From contig JAODGR010000059.1 of assembly GCA_025464275.1 (NCBI GenBank), positions 1 to 13,314 on the forward strand: DNA of 13,314 nt. The letters are read 5' to 3'. The position numbers and the translations under genes were made by a program. The stretch comes from Methanosarcinales archaeon. Lineage in GTDB: Archaea; Halobacteriota; Syntropharchaeia; Alkanophagales; Methanospirareceae. Shown piece by piece: positions 1 to 6,831 of the stretch (positions within the stretch are counted from its first letter, which is position 1; each line of letters begins with the position of its first letter). The notes beneath the pieces are model-generated. The model ran no database searches, was not told the DNA's origin, and worked only from the letters and a program-made list of their open reading frames with translations.

Positions 1-1283
1 GTTAGCTTCTGTAAGCCTTTACTCAATTTGACTTCTGTCCACTCTGAAGTTATGTATTTATTCTTATTATCATATACACCACCTCTCACGCTGTACGTCC
101 CCGCCTCCTTAACATTCACGCCAACGTCTATCGCAAGATAATCATATTCTCCATTCCCATCTTCATCAACGCCGTAATCCGCGTAAGCACCAGTAAGGTC
201 TATTGGTGGCTTATCAAAGTATGTACAGGCATAATATGAGGTGCTATAAACATCCCATTTCTCATCAACCATACGCCAATTTCTATCGGTCAGGTGCAGT
301 TTCACATGACCGAGGCGGAAAGAACTGCTGACTCCATGCCTGTATATCTCATAACCGTTGAACTCTAACGTCAGTTTCTGTAAACCCGTTTCCAAATAGG
401 TGCCGTTCCTATCGTAAGATATGCCCTGACCGTAATAATCATCCAGCCAACCCTCCAGGTTGTAATAACCCTTCTCTCTTACATTTATCCAGACATCAAC
501 TGCAAGATAATCGTACTTACCATCACCGTCTGCATCTATCCCATAATCGGAATATGAACCCGCGAGGTCCGCTGGCGGTATGTCAAAGTCCGCATAGTGA
601 TATAGAGAGCACGTATGAGCATCCTGTTTCTGGTCAACACGAACCCAATTATCATCTCTCCGTATGTATAATTCCACTAACCCAAGTACAAAATGCGCAT
701 TAACACCGCGTCTATAAATCTCGTATCCGCTGAACTCCAACGTGACTTTCTGTAAACCTTTATTCAACTGTGACTCCTTTGAAGTGTAAGTTATGAACCT
801 GTTGCCATCCTCATCCAGCCATCCGCGTAAGCTGTAATAACCCGCCTCTTTCACATTCACCCAGACGTCAATCGCGAGATTGTTGTACTTACCATCACCG
901 TCCGTATCAATACCGTAATTAGAATAAGAACCTGCAATATCCGCCGGCGGTACGCTAAAATACATGTAGCTGTAATACGAAGTGGTGTATGCAGAGCCCC
1001 TGTAATCAAGCATGTTCCAATTTTTGTCGCGTATCTGTAAGTCCTTCAAATCAAAGTAGCAACCGGCTCCATGACGGTGAATTTGATAACCGTTGAACTT
1101 CAACTGCACGATATGCTCACCGGTATCCAGAATCCGGAATGTAGAAGCTCCTGCTATATAGTCGCCCGTGCTGTGGTCTTTCAAACTCCCCTCTATCCTG
1201 TATTTTCCCTTTTCTTTGATGTTTACGCCAATGTCTATCGCGAGATAATCGTATTTGCCATCACCGTCTGTATCAACGCCATA
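1..1283 (-). repeat. Tandem repeat array coding ~123-aa modules (3 full units plus a partial one)
   Basis: Three complete units of about 366-372 nt (roughly 1283-918, 917-546 and 545-177) and a partial fourth (176-1) are visible in translation and also in the DNA, through recurrent TCACCGTC(T/C)G(T/C)ATC and GATAATC(G/A)TA-type words on the plus strand. The units have drifted: the first lacks the GW-LDD motif, and the fourth has GNG in place of GDG. This points to old duplications under selection rather than recent slippage. The array may continue beyond the left edge. Confidence 0.85.
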
Positions 1284-1523
1284 ATTGGCGTAGCTATCAG
1301 TAAACGAAGCAGAGCTAAATGCAGCGTTCATCATCGCCGCACCTGTTACGGCTGCTGCGTTTTCGCTCCTGACAGCGTCTTGCAGGTTAATCTCTTCGTT
1401 GATAGCATGGAGTGGATAAAAAGAGTGGTTATCCTGGGATAGCACAGCGGTTGCACCCGTTACGCAGCCAGCTAAAAATAAAAACACAAAAACTGCGATC
1501 GTACTCAAAACTTTCATCTTCAT
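1..1523 (-). CDS. Exported lipoprotein with tandem ~123-aa DxDGDG repeats (3'-truncated by window edge)
   Basis: One frame stays open from ATG at 1523 to the left edge, about 507 codons with no stop, so the C-terminus is missing. Residues 1-26 form a signal sequence: MKMK, a hydrophobic core rich in F/V/L, then a lipobox L17-A18-G19-C20. This suggests a lipid-anchored protein, although cleavage after the nearby ATA is an alternative. After a linker of about 50 residues the protein is a tandem array. Tyr81, Tyr203, Tyr327 and Tyr450 each begin YGxDxDG(D/N)G followed by KYxxLAIDVxVNVKExGxY, giving spacings of 122, 124 and 123 residues. Each unit continues with a G-W/S-L-D stretch, then GLQKxTLEFxGYEIxRxG. 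The acidic loop resembles dockerin/EF-hand-type Ca ligands, and the alternating hydrophobic pattern suggests beta-sandwich modules. A second in-frame ATG lies at 1517; AGGAG at about -11 favours 1523. A surface adhesion or matrix role is inference, and I cannot name the family with certainty. Confidence 0.85.
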   Translation of the reverse strand, partial: MKMKVLSTIAVFVFLFLAGCVTGATAVLSQDNHSFYPLHAINEEINLQDAVRSENAAAVTGAAMMNAAFSSASFTDSYANYGVDTDGDGKYDYLAIDIGVNIKEKGKYRIEGSLKDHSTGDYIAGASTFRILDTGEHIVQLKFNGYQIHRHGAGCYFDLKDLQIRDKNWNMLDYRGSAYTTSYYSYMYFSVPPADIAGSYSNYGIDTDGDGKYNNLAIDVWVNVKEAGYYSLRGWLDEDGNRFITYTSKESQLNKGLQKVTLEFSGYEIYRRGVNAHFVLGLVELYIRRDDNWVRVDQKQDAHTCSLYHYADFDIPPADLAGSYSDYGIDADGDGKYDYLAVDVWINVREKGYYNLEGWLDDYYGQGISYDRNGTYLETGLQKLTLEFNGYEIYRHGVSSSFRLGHVKLHLTDRNWRMVDEKWDVYSTSYYACTYFDKPPIDLTGAYADYGVDEDGNGEYDYLAIDVGVNVKEAGTYSVRGGVYDNKNKYITSEWTEVKLSKGLQKL

Positions 1524-1586
1524 CCCTTTATTGCTCCTTCTTATTTTAACTTCAATATTCTCCCTTATCTTCATCTTCTTTCTCGT

Positions 1587-1632
1587 CCCCCCTCCCCCCG
1601 CCATAAAGTCACTGAAAGTGAAAATTAAATAG
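1587..1632 (-). promoter_or_regulatory. Promoter region and G-rich leader of the repeat lipoprotein
   Basis: On the minus strand an AT-rich box CTATTTAATT (1632-1623) would place transcript starts near 1600, giving a leader of about 77 nt. The leader would begin in the G-rich run GGGGGGAGGGGGG (1599-1587). A 13-bp inverted repeat TCACT-GAA-AGTGA (1609-1621) lies between the box and the inferred start, a typical operator position. The TATA assignment is by pattern only. Confidence 0.4.
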
Positions 1633-1640
1633 TAAACGTC

Positions 1641-1648
1641 TATTTAAA
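1641..1648 (+). promoter_or_regulatory. TATA-like box ahead of the glycosyltransferase
   Basis: TATTTAAA at 1641-1648 is a good archaeal TATA match on the plus strand. It would set initiation near 1667-1674, exactly at the upstream ATG at 1674. A second box, AATTTAAAG near 1728-1736, could start a shorter transcript near 1757, ahead of the ATG at 1791. Which box is used decides the start of the downstream protein. Confidence 0.4.
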
Positions 1649-1790
1649 CTTTTGGATTGCAATTACGATTACGATGCCGTGTTGCCACTGCTGGTGGCGT
1701 GTGGTTATAGCTCCAGATCAAACAATCAAATTTAAAGATGGTAGTAATTTCTGTATGTATGAATACAATACAGAGATACGAGACAGAGGT

Positions 1791-2522
1791 ATGATGTCAG
1801 AAGTGGAAGTCTCTCTCGTCCTCCCGGCATATAACGAAGCGAAGCGACTGCGTGATTCGGTTGATAAAGTCGCTGCCAGATTACGTACTATCTCCCACTC
1901 CTTTGAGATTATCATAGCAGAAGATGGCTCTACGGATGGAACCGGGCGAATAGCGAAGGAACTTGCAGTGAAGTACCCCTATGTCCGGCATATGCACAGT
2001 GATACCCGACTGGGTCGTGGTAAGGCGTTGAATCGGGCATTCAAAGTGGCAAGAGGGGCTATAATCGTCTATATGGATGTAGACCTCGCAACTGACCTTA
2101 TACACCTCGAGGATTTGATAGGTTTCATACGCGCGGGCTATGATATAGCCACAGGCTCGCGGTTGCTGAAGGGGAGTGATGTGAAACGGTCTATCACACG
2201 CTCGGTGTTTAGCAAGTGTTACAATTCCATGGCGCGATTAATCCTGAAGTCTGAATTGAGGGACCACCAGTGTGGATTTAAAGCATTCAGACGCGATTCT
2301 CTATTCGCAATCCTGAATGAAGTGAAGGATGAGCACTGGTTCTGGGATACGGAGATACTGATAAGAGCGCAGAGAGCAGGCTACCGGATAAAGGAATTCC
2401 CGGTACGATGGCGGTGCTCCACGGATACGAAGGTGGACATGAAGCGGGATATACTGGGCATGGGATACCAGATATTGAGACTCCGGCGTGAATTAAAGCG
2501 CTCAGGCTCTGACACCCCTTGA
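1791..2522 (+). CDS. GT2 family glycosyltransferase, dolichyl-phosphate glucosyltransferase (ALG5/AglD)-like
   Basis: This is a soluble GT-A fold glycosyltransferase, expected to move a sugar from a nucleotide sugar to a polyprenyl/dolichyl phosphate at the cytoplasmic membrane face. It would feed N-glycan or surface polymer assembly. Numbering from 1791 (243 aa), the visible motifs are VSLVLPAYNEAKRL (7-20), EDGSTDGT (44-51), the metal-binding DVD (96-98), GSR (122-124), DHQCGFKAFRR (158-168) and WFWDTEIL (183-190). This order is typical of ALG5/DPM1 relatives. No membrane segment follows the domain. The start is uncertain. The frame is open back to ATG 1674, which would add 39 Cys/Trp-rich residues of no recognisable type and could be leaderless. 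ATG 1791/1794 puts the protein at the usual N-terminus of the family and has GAGGT just upstream. Substrate sugar unknown. Confidence 0.85.
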   Translation: MMSEVEVSLVLPAYNEAKRLRDSVDKVAARLRTISHSFEIIIAEDGSTDGTGRIAKELAVKYPYVRHMHSDTRLGRGKALNRAFKVARGAIIVYMDVDLATDLIHLEDLIGFIRAGYDIATGSRLLKGSDVKRSITRSVFSKCYNSMARLILKSELRDHQCGFKAFRRDSLFAILNEVKDEHWFWDTEILIRAQRAGYRIKEFPVRWRCSTDTKVDMKRDILGMGYQILRLRRELKRSGSDTP

Positions 2523-2543
2523 ACCTTGAACCTTAACTCTAAT

Positions 2544-3410
2544 CTAATACTTGTAGAATCCTCTGCCCGCTTTCCTCCCTACCCAGCCGGCATTCACCAT
2601 CTGTGTCATGAGTACCGCAGGCTTGAATCGCTCCCAACCGGTCTCATTGTAGATGGTATTCAGCACCGCCACCACGATATCTATGCCTATCAGGTCTAAC
2701 AGCTGGAAAGGACCCTGAGGCCAGTTAAAGGAGAGCTTCAATACCTTGTCTATGTCCTCCACTGACGCTAACCCGCTCTCATACATCTTTACCGCCTCGT
2801 TCAGTATGAGGCACATCATCCGACTGGTGACAAATCCAGGTGAGTCGCGCACGAGTACCGTCTCTTTACCCAGTGACCTCAGGAATGCCTGCGTCTTCTC
2901 CACCGTATCCTCTGAGGTCATCAAAGATCTTATCACTTCCACACCTCGCATCAGTGGCACAGGATTCATGAAATGCATCCCTATCACCTTCTCAGGTCTC
3001 CTGGTCATGGCGCCGAGCGCGGTGATAGGGAATGTCGAGGTATTACTGCCGATGATGGTATCTGGGGGGCATATCTGGTCCAGCTGCACGAACACCCCGC
3101 GCTTCACTTCCATATCCTCGTATACCGCTTCTATAACTATATCCGCATCCTTTGCACAGTCCTCAAGGCTCGTTGAGCTGTGTATCGAATGCATAATCGC
3201 ATCTGCATCCTCCTGCTTCATCCGACCCTTACTCACCAGCCTGGATAGACCCTCTCTTATCTTCCCCAGCCCGCGTTCCAGTGATTCCTCAGTCCTGCTC
3301 ACCACGGAGGTCTCATAGCCCGACTGGGCGCATACCTGCGCGATACCGCTGCCCATTACACCGATTCCTACTACACAGACCCGCTTCACATTCTCGTTCC
3401 TCTCTCTCAT
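2544..3410 (-). CDS. hbd: 3-hydroxyacyl-CoA (3-hydroxybutyryl-CoA) dehydrogenase
   Basis: This NAD-dependent enzyme interconverts (S)-3-hydroxyacyl-CoA and 3-ketoacyl-CoA in the cytoplasm. At 288 aa it matches the stand-alone bacterial/archaeal Hbd type. Visible features are the Rossmann loop GIGVMGSGIAQ (15-25), SNTST (122-126), HFMNP with the catalytic His at 146, the paired Glu158, DSPGFVTSR (189-197), LNEAV (203-207), GPFQLLDLIGID (233-244) and the C-terminal GRKAGRGFYKY. The ATG at 3410 overlaps the preceding stop as ATGA and brings the Rossmann motif close to the N-terminus. An in-frame ATG at 3437 would add nine residues inside the upstream gene and is less likely. It is the last gene of an operon with a thiolase and a DUF35 protein, so its ketoacyl-CoA product is the natural thiolase substrate. 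The direction (beta-oxidation or synthesis) cannot be read from the sequence. Confidence 0.93.
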   Translation of the reverse strand: MRERNENVKRVCVVGIGVMGSGIAQVCAQSGYETSVVSRTEESLERGLGKIREGLSRLVSKGRMKQEDADAIMHSIHSSTSLEDCAKDADIVIEAVYEDMEVKRGVFVQLDQICPPDTIIGSNTSTFPITALGAMTRRPEKVIGMHFMNPVPLMRGVEVIRSLMTSEDTVEKTQAFLRSLGKETVLVRDSPGFVTSRMMCLILNEAVKMYESGLASVEDIDKVLKLSFNWPQGPFQLLDLIGIDIVVAVLNTIYNETGWERFKPAVLMTQMVNAGWVGRKAGRGFYKY

Positions 3411-3889
3411 CGCTCCATGATTTTGAAGACCGGGCATAAATGTGCCCCACCTGAGAACTTATCTCCCTCGTGGGTGTATGTACCGCTCATCTTCACCCTC
3501 TTCCCTATCAAAGCCTGAGAAGCCTCCTTATCACCCTGAGCCAGCTCCAGCCTCCCTATGAGGATGGGTCCCTCTATCGCCCTCACCAGACATGGTATAT
3601 AGGGTGCTTCAAAGCCCTCCGGCGCCACGCGAATGACGGTAAAGGTCAATAATTCACCCTCTCCACTCAGTTCCACACGCTCCATAGTTCTACTGCCGCA
3701 CCACTGGCAAACGGGCATTGGATGACAGGTTATCTTACCACAGGAGAGGCACCGTAGACCCAGCAATTTACCCCTGCTCAAACCCTCCTCATACTCCGCA
3801 TAGGTCAATGGTATGTACTCCTCTGCCATTGCCAGCTCCTTCTCTATCTCCTCCTGCTCCTTACCCCCTGCTACCATCATTACTATCAT
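3407..3889 (-). CDS. DUF35 Zn-ribbon/OB-fold protein, thiolase partner
   Basis: A small protein of the DUF35 (ChsH2/BbsA-like) family. It has an N-terminal helix, a rubredoxin-like Zn ribbon with CLSC and CQWC (Cys47/50 and Cys61/64), then an OB fold starting around GELLTFTVIRVAPEGF (78-93). In archaea such proteins bridge acetoacetyl-CoA thiolase and HMG-CoA synthase and form the shared CoA channel. Here the partner genes are a thiolase (upstream, 4-nt ATGA overlap) and a hydroxyacyl-CoA dehydrogenase (downstream, 4-nt overlap), so it probably scaffolds a thiolase complex. Start choice is open. ATG 3889 is coupled to the thiolase stop, but ATG 3829 (MAEEYIPLTYAEYEEGL) has a well-placed AAGGAG and fits the usual family N-terminus. 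With 3889 the protein carries 20 extra residues, largely acidic. Confidence 0.88.
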   Translation of the reverse strand: MIVMMVAGGKEQEEIEKELAMAEEYIPLTYAEYEEGLSRGKLLGLRCLSCGKITCHPMPVCQWCGSRTMERVELSGEGELLTFTVIRVAPEGFEAPYIPCLVRAIEGPILIGRLELAQGDKEASQALIGKRVKMSGTYTHEGDKFSGGAHLCPVFKIMER

Positions 3890-5085
3890 CTCCTACTCCT
3901 ATTCCTACTCCTCCCGAGTATCAGGTGGCATAAGGTACCGAAGTCGCCACCGAGTGTATCGGTCATCCCATATTCTGGAACAGGGTCAACCTGATTGCCC
4001 TTTGCCGCATCACCTCGCATCTGCTTGACTATCCAGTATACCTGTGATGCCCCTGTCGCTCCTATTGGATGCCCCTTGCCTATCAATCCTCCGGACATGT
4101 TCGTGGGTATCTTACCCCCTATCTCCGTCTCACCCTCCGCAGTGGCAGCTGCAGCTTCACCCCAGCCAAAGAAGCCCATGCACTCCAGTGCAATCAACTC
4201 CGCAATGGTGAAGCAATCGTGAATCTCCAGGATGTCTATATCCTTCGGCTCAAGTCCTGCCTGTTTAAAAGCCATCCTCGATGACTGCACTCTGGAAACA
4301 GGCTTTGTCAGGTCCTCCATCTTCGATAACGCACACCCGGAAGCCTGTCCTGTACCCAGGATATACACCGGGTCATCTGTGTATCTCCTCGCTTCCTCCG
4401 CTGCACACAGTACAATAGCCGCAGCGCCATCGGAGAAAGGGCAGCAGTCGAGGAGCGTGAGGGGGTCAGCCACCAGCCTCGCATTCACCACATCCTCCAC
4501 CTTCAGGTCTCCCATCTTCTTATAAAACTGTGCTAACGGGTTCAGTGCACCGTGCCTGTGGTTCTTTATCGAGACGTATGCCATCTTCTCGCGTAAATCC
4601 TCCAGTGGTATGTTATATTCTACCGCGTATCGCCTCGCCGCCATTGCAAATACGCCGGGGAAAGTGAGCCCCACAGGTCCTTCCGTGGGTGAATGGCAGC
4701 TCATAGCAAATGTCCGGGTGGCAAATGCGGTGCCCATGGTTAACGCCTTCTCCACACCACCCGCGAGTACAATGTCAAACCCACCTGAAGCCACCCACAT
4801 CGCTGCATCTCGTATCGCAACCGAGGCGGATGCACATGCACCCTCATACCTCGTTGCCGGTATGGGTCCCAGATTGAGCTCGGCAGCGGAGAAAGCAGCG
4901 GTCATCACCTGCCCCTCTTCAAAGCCCGGTAATGCTGCACCCTGGAATAGGGCTTCAATCTCTTTGCCCGTGACCCCCGCATCGTCCATCGCCTGCAGTG
5001 CCGCTTCTGAGAATAGCTCCAGGGAACTCCTCGTTGCTCGCCCGAACTTCGTATGCCCCACCCCTATTATCGCTACATCTCTCAT
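3886..5085 (-). CDS. Thiolase / acetyl-CoA C-acyltransferase, archaeal SCP-2-like type
   Basis: Catalyses CoA-dependent cleavage of 3-ketoacyl-CoA or the reverse Claisen condensation, in the cytoplasm. The 399-aa length is usual for the family. Visible motifs: MRDVAIIGVGHTKFGR at the N-terminus, the nucleophile Cys84 in EGACASAS, CCPFSDGAAA (214-223), IHDCF with His289, SGGLIGKGHPIGATG (331-345) with His339, and GGDFGTLCH near the end (379-387). This is the archaeal/SCP-x-like group that works with a DUF35 subunit rather than the classical bacterial thiolase. The last nine residues (GRSRNRSRR) are an Arg/Ser-rich tail produced as the frame runs into the next gene's ribosome site and ATG. First gene of a three-gene operon. 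The AT-rich box at 5137-5148 gives a leader of about 30 nt with repeated GGAGG-like purine runs. Confidence 0.93.
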   Translation of the reverse strand: MRDVAIIGVGHTKFGRATRSSLELFSEAALQAMDDAGVTGKEIEALFQGAALPGFEEGQVMTAAFSAAELNLGPIPATRYEGACASASVAIRDAAMWVASGGFDIVLAGGVEKALTMGTAFATRTFAMSCHSPTEGPVGLTFPGVFAMAARRYAVEYNIPLEDLREKMAYVSIKNHRHGALNPLAQFYKKMGDLKVEDVVNARLVADPLTLLDCCPFSDGAAAIVLCAAEEARRYTDDPVYILGTGQASGCALSKMEDLTKPVSRVQSSRMAFKQAGLEPKDIDILEIHDCFTIAELIALECMGFFGWGEAAAATAEGETEIGGKIPTNMSGGLIGKGHPIGATGASQVYWIVKQMRGDAAKGNQVDPVPEYGMTDTLGGDFGTLCHLILGRSRNRSRR

Positions 5086-5136
5086 TATCCACTCTTTCCT
5101 CCTCTCTTCTCTCCTCTCCTCTATCTATCTTCACTC

Positions 5137-5148
5137 TAATTTAATATT
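5137..5148. promoter_or_regulatory. Shared bidirectional TATA-like element between the thiolase operon and trpC
   Basis: TAATTTAATATT at 5137-5148 reads as a TATA box in both directions within the 123-nt divergent gap. Leftward it predicts initiation near 5116, about 30 nt before the thiolase ATG. Rightward it predicts initiation near 5168-5172, about 38 nt before the trpC ATG. A second AT run, ACATAAAAAAC (about 5167-5177), would put the trpC start too close to its ribosome site. Assignment is by pattern and spacing. Confidence 0.45.
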
Positions 5149-5208
5149 CATTGAATCTACCTTTGCACATAAAAAACACATAGCTGAATTTTTGAGGTGG
5201 TGTGGAGA

Positions 5209-5994
5209 ATGAGCGGGCAGGTGGATGAGATTTTAGCGCGTAAGCGCGCGTTACTGAAGCGTTTAAAAGAGCGGAGGAGCATGAGGAGCGCGATAGTAGA
5301 TGCAGCGAGGAGCGGTAAGAAGCCGATAATCGGTGAAGTGAAGAGGAAGGGGCTGAAGGAGGGTGAGATAGCTATTGCGGTGGATGCCTCAGAGGCAGCG
5401 AGGAGGATAGAAGAAGGTGGTGCATGTGCAGTCTCGGTACTCACGGAAGAGGCGTTTAACGGCTCTTTAGCCGACCTGAGAGCAGTTAAAATGGCTGTCT
5501 CCATCCCTGTATTGAGGAAGGACTTCATATTCGACGAGTTTCAGATAATGGAGTCGTATGTCCATGGCGCTGATGCTATCCTGTTGATAGTGCGATACCT
5601 GAGTGAGAGGCAGGTGATAGAGCTGGTGAGGGCGGCAGCCCGCATCGGTCTGGAGTCACTCGTGGAGATAGACCGCGTCTCAAGGGACAAATTACCTTTA
5701 CATGAACTGAGCGAGGTCTCGGAATCCGTACTCCTCGGTATAAATAATCGCGACCTTCATACACTGGATGTGAATATAGAGACCTTTGAGACACTTGCAC
5801 CTGAGGTCATACCTGAGATACCGGATGGTGTGCCTCTGATTGCAATGAGTGGCATAGAAACCAGAGCGGATGCGGAGCGGATGTTCAATGCGGGCGCCAG
5901 TGCCATCCTCGTGGGCACCTCAGTCATGCATTCCCCTGATATGAGCGATAAAGTGCGAGAGTTTGTGGTTTGCGGGGGTGGATTGAGATGGTGA
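5209..5994 (+). CDS. trpC: Indole-3-glycerol-phosphate synthase
   Basis: Converts CdRP to indole-3-glycerol phosphate in tryptophan synthesis; a (beta/alpha)8 barrel of 261 aa, normal for single-domain TrpC. Residues matching the known catalytic set are present: Glu43 and Lys45 in IIGEVKRK, Lys104 in VLRKDF, Glu153 in SLVEID, Asn179/180 in GINNRDL and Ser214 in AMSGI, with GTSVM (236-240) near the phosphate site. Unusually, the segment after EVK reads RKGLKEG where most family members have K/R-x-SPSKG, so the SPS element is missing. ATG 5209 is preferred because GAGGTG (5194-5199) lies nine bases ahead; in-frame GTGs at 5197 and 5200 sit on top of that ribosome site. The stop overlaps the next gene's ATG (5988). 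No other trp gene is in the window. Confidence 0.92.
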   Translation: MSGQVDEILARKRALLKRLKERRSMRSAIVDAARSGKKPIIGEVKRKGLKEGEIAIAVDASEAARRIEEGGACAVSVLTEEAFNGSLADLRAVKMAVSIPVLRKDFIFDEFQIMESYVHGADAILLIVRYLSERQVIELVRAAARIGLESLVEIDRVSRDKLPLHELSEVSESVLLGINNRDLHTLDVNIETFETLAPEVIPEIPDGVPLIAMSGIETRADAERMFNAGASAILVGTSVMHSPDMSDKVREFVVCGGGLRW

Positions 5995-6803
5995 GAGTTT
6001 CTCTTTCCGTAATCCTATTATGCCTCTGCCTCTGCCTCTCGGTGTTCACCCCCTTCATGGCGGTAGCCAATGCCACGGGAGCATCGACACCATCTCACCG
6101 GAGGATGATCACCGACCTGGACTTTAACGATGATGGTTATATCAATCAGAAGGACCTGGATATACTGAAATCCCATTTCAACGAGCGATACAGGCGGTAT
6201 GTACCATGGGATTTGAATGCGGATATGAGGTGTGACGCCCGTGACTTCTACTACTTCGCCGACCATGTCACCCTGAATCACCGCTATCAGGTAGCAGTGA
6301 ATATCCCGGTATGGAACATGAGCAATTATACAATCGAACGTGGCATACCACCTGCGATTATACTTGGCGAGACGGTCTATCCGCAGAACCCAGACCGTGT
6401 AGTAACCTGGATAAAGCACTGTACGAGCCTCGAACCGCCGAAGGATAATCCCGCGGTTTGTGTACATTATGCACGCGACCTCTGCCGGCTGGCATATGAT
6501 GTGCTGGGACCGAAGACGATAGCACTGGGCTCTTCTGATGTCCACGTCTATGGGATGGTATACACCGGCGGTGACTGGCGGGATTTGTCCAGCTGGGTGA
6601 TAATCGACCCCTACTGGAAGCTATACGGGGTAAAAGACCGTGAGCTACTGGCAGAACTGTACAATACACGGATGATGGAGATACTGATTGATAAAGGGCG
6701 CTATGGCTATTGGGCTATCCACATGAGTGTCGATCCCAGGAATAATACCATCTATGATGCATATAAAGCGGAGTACCGAATGGGGAAGTACCGGGAAGAG
6801 TGA
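5988..6803 (+). CDS. Secreted dockerin-like protein with transglutaminase-like Cys-His-Asp domain
   Basis: Predicted exported protein of 271 aa. Residues 1-29 form a signal peptide with an odd Cys/Leu-alternating core (LLCLCLCLS). Residues 43-92 hold two dockerin-type Ca loops spaced as in type I dockerins: D45-N47-D49-D56 (DFNDDGYINQKD) and D75-N77-D79-D86. The rest looks like a transglutaminase/cysteine-protease fold: Cys158 in NPAVCVHYARDLC, His186 in DVHVYGMVY and Asp207 in WVIIDPYW would be the triad. Known roles of such folds include crosslinking, deamidation and proteolysis; which applies here is unknown. The dockerin would dock it to a cohesin-bearing scaffold, none of which is visible here. 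ATG 5988 overlaps the trpC stop by 7 nt and follows GGGGGTGG; an in-frame TTG at 5970 is less likely. Translational coupling to trpC is an odd pairing. Confidence 0.8.
   Translation: MVRVSLSVILLCLCLCLSVFTPFMAVANATGASTPSHRRMITDLDFNDDGYINQKDLDILKSHFNERYRRYVPWDLNADMRCDARDFYYFADHVTLNHRYQVAVNIPVWNMSNYTIERGIPPAIILGETVYPQNPDRVVTWIKHCTSLEPPKDNPAVCVHYARDLCRLAYDVLGPKTIALGSSDVHVYGMVYTGGDWRDLSSWVIIDPYWKLYGVKDRELLAELYNTRMMEILIDKGRYGYWAIHMSVDPRNNTIYDAYKAEYRMGKYREE
6021..6038 (+). repeat. TGCCTC hexamer x3 in a signal-peptide core
   Basis: Three exact copies of TGCCTC encode Cys-Leu-Cys-Leu-Cys-Leu in the hydrophobic core of the dockerin/transglutaminase-like protein. Loss or gain of a unit keeps the frame and only alters the length of the core. 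Confidence 0.8.
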
Positions 6804-6831
6804 GAGAAGAGTGAAACGAAGTGAACCAGCC

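Noticed and set aside
1..1283. CRISPR-like periodicity in the left repeats
   Set aside because: The period is about 369 bp, in frame and protein-coding, with drifted units rather than short identical repeats with spacers.
1071..1442. Plus-strand open frame of 123 codons
   Set aside because: It lies antisense to the repeat lipoprotein, whose minus frame has a signal peptide and regular conserved modules; the plus frame shows no domain or start signal.
2519..2535. TTGAACC tandem repeat at the glycosyltransferase stop
   Set aside because: Only two copies of a 7-mer plus a partial one, with no pairing partner and no T-tract; no function can be supported.
2746..3318. Plus-strand open frame of 190 codons
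   Set aside because: Antisense to the 3-hydroxyacyl-CoA dehydrogenase, which carries all family motifs; the Ser/Thr/Ile-rich product is typical of a mirrored frame.
4610..5212. Plus-strand open frame of 200 codons opposite the thiolase
   Set aside because: Antisense to thiolase catalytic motifs, and it runs into the trpC ribosome site with no continuation.
6018..6545. Minus-strand open frame of 175 codons opposite the dockerin protein
   Set aside because: The plus frame has a signal peptide, two dockerin loops and a Cys-His-Asp set; the antisense product has no recognisable feature.
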